A stretch of DNA of 5,867 nt from Planctomycetota bacterium. GTDB lineage: Bacteria > Planctomycetota > PUPC01. The notes beneath the pieces are model-generated. The model was not told where the DNA came from, searched no databases, and worked only from the letters and a program-made list of their open reading frames with translations. The stretch is from contig PWKM01000160.1 of NCBI GenBank assembly GCA_003559755.1, positions 1 to 5,867 on the forward strand. The letters run 5' to 3'. Below are positions 1 through 4,610 of the stretch, piece by piece (the first letter of the stretch is position 1; each line of letters opens with the position of its first letter). The position numbers were made by a program, and so were the translations under genes.

Positions 1-1033
1 AGAAGCGCGGCGGCAATTCAGCGACCACTTCCAGCACCAGCCGATCGCTGAACACCTGGCCGTTGCGGTCGGTGCTTTCGATTTCGAACACGTGCACGCC
101 CAGCGCCAGGTCGGCGGGGAGCCGCACTTTCCCGTCCCGCAGGGTGTGCCACATCCAGCTTGCGCCGAACACCAGGGCCATCACCAGGACGATCAGCGGG
201 CCGGTGCTCAACTCCCTGATCCACATGGAGAGAAACAGCCCGGCCACCACACACAGCGCGGCTGTCAGGGCCGAGATGAACGTCACCCATCCGATCCGGT
301 CGGACCAGAAGCTGGCCGTCGCCCCCGGCAGGATGAGCAGGGCGCTGCACAGGATGACGCCGAACAGCCGCATCGCCACGACGATGGTGAGCGCGATGCA
401 GACGAGCAGGCCGTAGTAAACGAGGTCCACAGGCACCCCGAACACCGCGGCGGCCTCTTCGTCGGCGGTGAAGAAGGACAGCTCCTTGAAGAAGAGGACG
501 ACGAGCAGCAGCACCAGTGCGCTCTCGATCAACGCCAGCCACACCCCGGCGGCGGGGATGGCCAGCGCGTTCCCGAACAGGATGTCGTGGAACGACGGGG
601 TGTAGCCCAACGCGCCGCGGTCGAGCACTCCCGCCTGGGACATCTCGCCAAACAGGTGCGTCCGCAGGTCGAGCAGGAGCACCCCGGTCGCCATCGCGGC
701 GACCAGGCAGATGCCGATGGCGGAATCCTCGCTCACCCGCCGCCCGCGGGTCAGTCGCCCGATGAGCACGGCGGCGGCCACGCAGAACACGGCGATGATC
801 CCGTCCCGGACCAGCGGCGACCGCGTCGCCGGAAGATAGAGCTGAAGCAGAAGAGCGAGCCCGACCCCGCCGAACGCCGAATGGCTGATCCCCTGTCCGA
901 TGAACGCCATCCGCTTGTGCACCACGAAAACGCTGAGCACGGCACAGGCGATCCCCACCGCCAGCCCGGCGATGAGAGCGTGCTGATAGAACGGATAATA
1001 GAGAAACCGGCTCCACACCGACATCGCAAGCAT
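1..1033 (-). CDS. znuB: Zinc/manganese-type ABC transporter permease with C-terminal extension (partial)
   Basis: This is the membrane permease of a metal ABC importer (ABC-3 family, ZnuB/MntB/TroC type), which passes the ion delivered by the binding protein across the inner membrane. The 344 visible residues hold about nine hydrophobic segments (roughly 19-38, 52-68, 78-93, 105-122, 164-182, 204-221, 224-245, 249-270, 277-295). Family landmarks are GISHSAFGGVGL at 48-59 and DEEAAAVFGVPV at 191-202. The ATG at 1033 lies 2 bases after the ATPase stop and has a strong Shine-Dalgarno; an in-frame ATG at 1024 is a less likely alternative. Family members usually end just after the last helix, near residue 295. 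Here the frame stays open to the window edge with a soluble tail (GVHVFEIES...SDRLVLEVV), so the gene is cut off at its 3' end. Permease identity is secure. Zinc specificity is inferred from the binding protein. Confidence 0.93.
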   Translation of the reverse strand, partial: MLAMSVWSRFLYYPFYQHALIAGLAVGIACAVLSVFVVHKRMAFIGQGISHSAFGGVGLALLLQLYLPATRSPLVRDGIIAVFCVAAAVLIGRLTRGRRVSEDSAIGICLVAAMATGVLLLDLRTHLFGEMSQAGVLDRGALGYTPSFHDILFGNALAIPAAGVWLALIESALVLLLVVLFFKELSFFTADEEAAAVFGVPVDLVYYGLLVCIALTIVVAMRLFGVILCSALLILPGATASFWSDRIGWVTFISALTAALCVVAGLFLSMWIRELSTGPLIVLVMALVFGASWMWHTLRDGKVRLPADLALGVHVFEIESTDRNGQVFSDRLVLEVVAELPPRF

Positions 1034-1035
1034 AA

Positions 1036-1854
1036 CTATCCCCCTCCCTCATCGGCGGTACTGGACTCGTTCGGCGCGGACACATCGTGCAAGTCGTAGT
1101 GGAACACGCCCGCCAGGACCTCCGGGGTGAGCAGGGCGGGGACGTCGTGGAAGTGGAGCGTGCGGTCGAGGCAGGCGACTCGCTGGCTTCCGGTGAGCAT
1201 GGCCCGGATGTCGTGCGAGACCATGACCAGGGTGACGCCGAACTCCTTCTTGACCGTATCGAGCAGCTCGTGGAACTGTTCCTGGCCCGACGGATCGAGC
1301 CCCACCATCGGCTCGTCGAGCAGCAGCAGCCGGGGCTCCGGGGCCAGTGCCCGGGCGATGAGCGCCCGCTGCAACTGCCCGCCCGACACGCGGCCCATCG
1401 GCCGGTCGACGATCCGGTCAAGCTCCAGCATGTGGATGGCCCGTTCGGCCGCGTCGAGCTGGTCCCGCGTCGGACGGCGCAGCAGCCCGGCCCGTCCGGC
1501 GAGACCTAGGCGGACGAGTTGCCGCACGGTCAGCGGGAACGAGGTGTTGAGCTGGCTGCGTTGGGGAATCCACGTCACCAGGCCGTCACGCCGGGCACGT
1601 CCCGGCGGGCGCTCGGCAATCAGAACACGGCCCTGGTATCCGGTGACGAGCCCGAGCAGAATCTTCAGCAGCGTCGTCTTCCCGGCGCCGTTGGGGCCGA
1701 CCACGGCGAGGGTCTCCCCCTCCGATACGTGCAGGTTGATGTCGGACAGCGCGACGGTCCCGTCGGGATAGGTGTACGACAGGCCCTGGATGCAGACGAC
1801 GCCGCGCTCGACGTGGTCGTGGCTGATGCCGACTTCGCTACGGTGATCGGGCAT
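1036..1854 (-). CDS. znuC: Zinc/manganese-type ABC transporter ATP-binding protein
   Basis: A cytoplasmic ATPase of 272 residues, normal for the family, that powers the metal importer. All nucleotide-binding motifs are intact: Walker A GPNGAGKTT at 53-61, Q-loop Gln98, signature VSGGQ at 156-160 (Val in place of the usual Leu), Walker B LLLLDE ending at Glu181, D-loop GLD at 185-187 and switch His214. The C-terminal stretch FHYDLHDV at 251-258 resembles the His-containing tail of zinc/manganese ATPases. The ATG at 1854 follows the binding-protein stop by 5 bases. Its upstream sequence has only a poor Shine-Dalgarno, so translation probably depends on coupling to the gene before it. No in-frame GTG or ATG in the first 20 codons offers a better start. 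The last three codons (Gly-Gly-Gly) double as the ribosome binding site of the permease. Metal choice cannot be read from an ATPase and is inferred from the operon. Confidence 0.95.
   Translation of the reverse strand: MPDHRSEVGISHDHVERGVVCIQGLSYTYPDGTVALSDINLHVSEGETLAVVGPNGAGKTTLLKILLGLVTGYQGRVLIAERPPGRARRDGLVTWIPQRSQLNTSFPLTVRQLVRLGLAGRAGLLRRPTRDQLDAAERAIHMLELDRIVDRPMGRVSGGQLQRALIARALAPEPRLLLLDEPMVGLDPSGQEQFHELLDTVKKEFGVTLVMVSHDIRAMLTGSQRVACLDRTLHFHDVPALLTPEVLAGVFHYDLHDVSAPNESSTADEGGG
1039..1050 (-). promoter_or_regulatory. Shine-Dalgarno of the permease, embedded in the ATPase C-terminal codons
   Basis: Read on the minus strand this is GAGGGAGGGGGA, with a GGAGG core 9 bases before the permease ATG at 1033. 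It overlaps the final codons of the ATPase, which accounts for that protein's EGGG ending, and it supports 1033 as the start. The 2-base gap between the two genes suits translational coupling. Confidence 0.8.
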
Positions 1855-1859
1855 AGGTC

Positions 1860-2807
1860 TTACCGGGACAGCCCCCGGGCCAGCGCCTCCAGGTTGGACC
1901 GCATCATCGCCAGGTAGCTGTCGTACCCCTCGACGTTCGGATTGCCCAGGGGGTCCAGCCGCCCCACCTCCACGCCGGTTTGCTCGCGGAGCGAACGCAA
2001 CCTGTCCTCGGGGAATTGGGGCTCGGCGAAGACCACCTGGATTCCCTCGGACTCGATGAACTCGATGACCCTCTCCATATCAGCGCCCCGGCCGTGGCCG
2101 TGTACCCCCGCCACCGGCTCCTGCCGGAGGCCGTACCGGTCGGCCAGGTAGGTGAACGCGGGGTGGAACGTGACGAAGGCGTCCCGCTCGGCCGCCTCGG
2201 CCATCGCCCGGTAGTCGGCGTCGAGCTGGGCCAGCTCCTGCTGGTATCGCTCGGCTCGCTGCATATACACGTCCGTGTTGTCGGGATCGAGCAGTGCGAA
2301 CGCTTTGGCGACCACCCGGACGAAATGCTTCACGCGGATCGGGTCGAGCCACAGGTGAGGGTCGGTCTGGTGGGAATGGTGGTGATGGCCGTGTGCGTGC
2401 TCGTGCTCGTGGTCGTGCTGGTCAGCGGCGTCGCCCTTGATGGGGTCGATGCCGCTGATGTCAGCAAACCGGACGACGCGGGCGCGGGCCCTCGCGGCCC
2501 GGGCGCTCGTTTCGGCCCACTCGTCCATCCCCAAGCCGACGACGAGCAGGACGTCGGCCCCGGCCAGGGCCTCGGCCTGTCTCATCCGCGGCTCGAACCC
2601 GTGGGGGGTGGCGCCCGGCGGCAGCAGGGTGGTGACCTCGACGTGAGGCCCGCCGATCTCCCGGGCGATGTCGCCCAGCGGGAAAATGCTCGCCGACACC
2701 AGGAGCGGCCCCGCCGGCCGGTCATCCCGCCCGCGCTCCGAACAGCCCGGGACCGCCAGCGCCAGGGCTGCTGTAAAAACAACCAGTAAAAAAGCTGGAA
2801 TACGCAT
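1860..2807 (-). CDS. znuA: Metal ABC transporter substrate-binding lipoprotein, probably zinc
   Basis: This periplasmic, membrane-anchored binding protein (cluster A-I, ZnuA/PsaA/TroA type) captures a divalent metal for the permease. It has 315 residues, normal for the family. A signal peptide (1-21) ends in a near-consensus lipobox VPGC with Cys22. Expected ligands are His69 (in ATPHGFEP), His151 (in DPHLWLDP), His215 (in TFHPAF) and Asp285 (in RLDPLGNP), with Glu262 in FAEPQF nearby. A charged His-rich loop, HDHEHEHAHGHHHHSH, occupies 131-146. Histidine as third ligand plus this loop is typical of zinc proteins, whereas manganese proteins usually have glutamate there. The frame is open upstream to 3134, but the ATG at 2807 is chosen because AAGGAGGA sits just ahead of it and the signal peptide begins there. 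It is the first gene of a three-gene operon. No repressor gene is in the window, so Zur control is only a guess. Confidence 0.94.
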   Translation of the reverse strand: MRIPAFLLVVFTAALALAVPGCSERGRDDRPAGPLLVSASIFPLGDIAREIGGPHVEVTTLLPPGATPHGFEPRMRQAEALAGADVLLVVGLGMDEWAETSARAARARARVVRFADISGIDPIKGDAADQHDHEHEHAHGHHHHSHQTDPHLWLDPIRVKHFVRVVAKAFALLDPDNTDVYMQRAERYQQELAQLDADYRAMAEAAERDAFVTFHPAFTYLADRYGLRQEPVAGVHGHGRGADMERVIEFIESEGIQVVFAEPQFPEDRLRSLREQTGVEVGRLDPLGNPNVEGYDSYLAMMRSNLEALARGLSR

Positions 2808-2810
2808 AGT

Positions 2811-2818
2811 TCCTCCTT
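2811..2818 (-). promoter_or_regulatory. Strong Shine-Dalgarno of the binding-protein gene
   Basis: On the minus strand this reads AAGGAGGA, close to a perfect anti-16S match, and ends 3 bases before the ATG at 2807. It fixes the start there rather than further upstream in the same open frame, where translation shows no signal peptide. Confidence 0.85.
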
Positions 2819-2825
2819 GTTTCGA

Positions 2826-2853
2826 GATACTACTATGATACGCGACGCATCGC
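2826..2853. promoter_or_regulatory. Possible operator (repeats over the metal-operon promoter)
   Basis: Three symmetry elements overlap the candidate promoter. They are a direct repeat GATAC-tactat-GATAC (2826-2841), an imperfect palindrome ATAcTAcTAT (2827-2836) covering the -10 box, and an inverted repeat GCGA-cgca-TCGC (2842-2853) next to the -35 box. A zinc or manganese repressor (Zur or MntR type) is the expected regulator of such an operon. None of these elements matches a Zur or MntR consensus that I can name with confidence. Confidence 0.25.
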
Positions 2854-2855
2854 AA
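2827..2855 (-). promoter_or_regulatory. Candidate promoter of the metal-uptake operon
   Basis: On the minus strand, TTGCGA (2855-2850) is followed after 17 bases by TAGTAT (2832-2827), each matching 4 of 6 consensus positions with ideal spacing. Transcription would start near 2820, giving a very short leader that still contains the Shine-Dalgarno. A second possible -10, TATCAT (2840-2835), matches 5 of 6 but lacks a good -35. The surrounding AT-rich patch stands out from the GC-rich background. The assignment rests on sequence pattern only. Confidence 0.5.
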
Positions 2856-2880
2856 GAGAGAACACCCTCGGGCCACCCGC

Positions 2881-2909
2881 TTGACAGCGGAATGCACCGG
2901 TTCTATTCT
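2881..2909 (+). promoter_or_regulatory. Candidate sigma70-type promoter of the sulfatase unit
   Basis: TTGACA (2881-2886) is a perfect -35 box. It is followed after exactly 17 bases by TATTCT (2904-2909), which matches 4 of 6 -10 positions. Transcription would begin near 2916, leaving a leader of about 170 bases before the TTG start at 3086. A perfect 5-base inverted repeat, ATTCT (2905-2909) and AGAAT (2919-2923), straddles the expected start point and could be a repressor half-site pair. The promoter is divergent from the metal-operon promoter, with about 25 bases between the two -35 boxes. Confidence 0.55.
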
Positions 2910-3023
2910 TGAGCCGGTAGAATCAGGTCCTGCGGGCCAACCCTCTTCGCCCCGGCGACGCCGATGCTCGAGCCGCGTGCTCCGGATGAGCTTCACCGGG
3001 TACAGAGATGCCCGCACCCGCCG

Positions 3024-3055
3024 GTCCGTGCCCGGCCCTGCGTGGCGGCCCGGAC
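3024..3055 (+). other. GC-rich hairpin in the sulfatase leader
   Basis: GTCCG (3024-3028) pairs with CGGAC (3051-3055). Inside it, GCC (3030-3032) pairs with GGC (3047-3049), and GCC (3035-3037) pairs with GGC (3044-3046) around the loop CTGCGT. Small mismatches separate these helices. The hairpin ends 16 bases before the Shine-Dalgarno. No U-run follows, so it is not an intrinsic terminator. It may affect translation or transcript stability, or may be chance in GC-rich DNA. Confidence 0.3.
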
Positions 3056-3071
3056 TGTCTTGCGAGTCCTC

Positions 3072-3077
3072 AGGAGG
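3072..3077 (+). promoter_or_regulatory. Shine-Dalgarno that decides the TTG start of the sulfatase
   Basis: A perfect AGGAGG is followed 8 bases later by TTG at 3086. The upstream in-frame ATG at 3008 has no such site and would only add a 26-residue, non-hydrophobic extension. Confidence 0.85.
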
Positions 3078-3085
3078 CACCACGG

Positions 3086-4561
3086 TTGAAGAATATCCTG
3101 CTTTTCTGCTCCGACCACATGCGGCACGATGCACTGGCGTGTAACGGGAATCCGTTCGTCCGGACGCCGAACCTCGACCGGCTGGCGGCCGGCGGCATCC
3201 GCTTCGAGAACTCGTTCACGCCGAACCCCATCTGTGTGCCCGCCCGGGCGTCGATGACCACCGGCAACTACTCACACAAGGCGACGGGGAGCAAGGACAA
3301 CGGCGGCCGGATACACGACGATCAGCCGAAGCTGGCCGAGCATTTTCACCGGAACGGCTACCGCACATACGCCATCGGAAAGCTGCACTACGAGCCCTAT
3401 GCCCCGCCCGGCGAGCCGCGCCTGCTCCACGGGTTCCAGTACTGCGAGCTGTGCGAGTCGGGCCGCATCCTCAAGCAATACGATCCCGAGGGCAAGTTGC
3501 GGGGGCTCGAGGACTTCCACGACTACCTGTACGAGGTCGGCTGGGGCGGCTACGAACGGGCACACATGATCGGGAACAACGACATCCATCCCGCTCCCAG
3601 CCCGCTGCCCGCCGAACACCACGAGGAGGCGTGGGTCGCAGACCGGACCATCGCCGCGCTGCGCCGGCACCTCGATGAACAGGCCGACCGACCGTTCCTC
3701 CTCTGGTCGTCGTTCGCCAAGCCCCACTCCCCCTACGATCCGCCGCGCCCGTGGGACACCGCCTACGACCCGCGCCGGCTCCCGGAGCCGATCGGCGGAC
3801 TGGCCGACCTCGAGGGCCGCGACCGGGAGTTGGCCCGCCGGCCGTTCCGGTACGGCTGGGACCGCGTCTCGCCCCAGGCCGTCCAACTCGCCCGGGCGTA
3901 CTACTACGGGATGGTCTCTTTCCACGACCACCAGGTGGGGCGGGTGCTCGACTTCCTCGACGAGGCCGGCATCGCCAACGACACCGTCGTCGCCTATATG
4001 TCGGACCACGGCGACCTGCTCGGTGATTTCGGCAACTTCTTCAAGTGCTCGATGTTCGACGGATCGGTCCGGGTCCCCTTCATCTGGCGGGCACCGGGCG
4101 TGGCCGAGGCGGGCAAAGCCCGCGACCACCTGGTCGGCCCGATCGACCTGCTCCCCACCCTCACCGGGCTGACGGGATGCCCGCTCGAACACGAGGTGGA
4201 CGGCCGAGACCTCACCCCCGTCCTCAAATCCGCCGACGCACCGGGCCGCGACTTCTTCGTCTCGCAGACCTGGGACGACCCGGAACAGAAGTACATGGTG
4301 CGAACCCGCCGATGGAAATACGTTTACTGCCAGGAGGGCGGGACCGAGGAACTGTACGACGTTGCGAACGACCCGGAAGAACGCCATAATATGGCCGGCG
4401 AACATCCGGGCGAAACCGGCCGGCTTCGCAAGACCCTCGTCGAGTGGTGCGAGAGAAACGGCGACGACCAGATGATTGCCGACGGCGACCTGGCGACCTC
4501 GCCGGCCGTCACCGGCAAGCCCGAGTTCCAGGATCGGATCATGGGCTGGCGGTGGTTCTGA
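3086..4561 (+). CDS. Type I (formylglycine-dependent) sulfatase, apparently cytoplasmic
   Basis: A 491-residue alkaline-phosphatase-superfamily enzyme that hydrolyses sulfate esters. A phosphonate or phosphate monoester substrate cannot be excluded. The start is TTG, set by a perfect AGGAGG. Catalytic landmarks are present: metal-binding Asp10 in CSDHMRHD; Cys50 of the CVPAR motif (50-54), the residue converted to formylglycine; the second signature GYRTYAIGKLHY (91-102) with Lys99 and His101; His214 in KPHSPYDPP; Asp307-His308 in SDHGDLLG; and Lys320 near SVRVPFIW. The substrate-side C-terminal subdomain follows, with MVRTRRWKYVY (404-414) and ELYDVANDPEE (422-432). No signal peptide is visible: the protein begins directly with the first core strand, KNILLFCSD. 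Bacterial polysaccharide sulfatases are commonly exported, so this suggests action on imported oligosaccharides or small sulfated molecules. A formylglycine-generating enzyme must be encoded elsewhere. It is probably co-transcribed with the lipoprotein gene downstream. Confidence 0.93.
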   Translation: MKNILLFCSDHMRHDALACNGNPFVRTPNLDRLAAGGIRFENSFTPNPICVPARASMTTGNYSHKATGSKDNGGRIHDDQPKLAEHFHRNGYRTYAIGKLHYEPYAPPGEPRLLHGFQYCELCESGRILKQYDPEGKLRGLEDFHDYLYEVGWGGYERAHMIGNNDIHPAPSPLPAEHHEEAWVADRTIAALRRHLDEQADRPFLLWSSFAKPHSPYDPPRPWDTAYDPRRLPEPIGGLADLEGRDRELARRPFRYGWDRVSPQAVQLARAYYYGMVSFHDHQVGRVLDFLDEAGIANDTVVAYMSDHGDLLGDFGNFFKCSMFDGSVRVPFIWRAPGVAEAGKARDHLVGPIDLLPTLTGLTGCPLEHEVDGRDLTPVLKSADAPGRDFFVSQTWDDPEQKYMVRTRRWKYVYCQEGGTEELYDVANDPEERHNMAGEHPGETGRLRKTLVEWCERNGDDQMIADGDLATSPAVTGKPEFQDRIMGWRWF

Positions 4562-4570
4562 GCGCCCGCC

Positions 4571-4583
4571 AGCATAGTATGCT
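4571..4583. repeat. Perfect 13-base palindrome between sulfatase and lipoprotein genes
   Basis: AGCATA-G-TATGCT is perfectly symmetric about a single central base. CC at 4569-4570 and GG at 4585-4586 could extend it with one unpaired T. The central AT-rich core and lack of a usable loop or following T-run argue against a terminator. An operator or other protein-binding site, or chance, is more likely. It lies 10 bases after the sulfatase stop and 27 bases before the next start codon. Confidence 0.5.
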
Positions 4584-4610
4584 TGGTAGCGGCCCGAAAG
4601 GAAGAAGACA

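Noticed and set aside
18..1421. A 467-codon minus-strand open frame spanning parts of the permease and ATPase
   Set aside because: Its translation is Arg/Ser/Gly-rich with no domain, and it overlaps two genes with intact family motifs in another frame. It is a GC-rich shadow frame.
3024..3055. The leader hairpin as a rho-independent terminator
   Set aside because: No T-run follows the hairpin, and it lies just ahead of a well-defined ribosome site, where a terminator would block the gene.
2808..3134. Upstream extension of the binding-protein frame (109 extra codons)
   Set aside because: The extension crosses the divergent promoters and the sulfatase start, lacks a signal peptide, and is bypassed by a strong Shine-Dalgarno and signal sequence at 2807.
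2881..3144. A small plus-strand frame in the sulfatase leader
   Set aside because: It starts inside the -35 box, has no ribosome site, ends within the sulfatase gene in another frame and shows no domain.
4556..4583. A possible internal promoter for the lipoprotein gene (TTCTGA, then TATGCT)
   Set aside because: The -35 matches only 3 of 6 positions and the spacing is 16. The -10 match comes from the palindrome. Read-through from the sulfatase is simpler.
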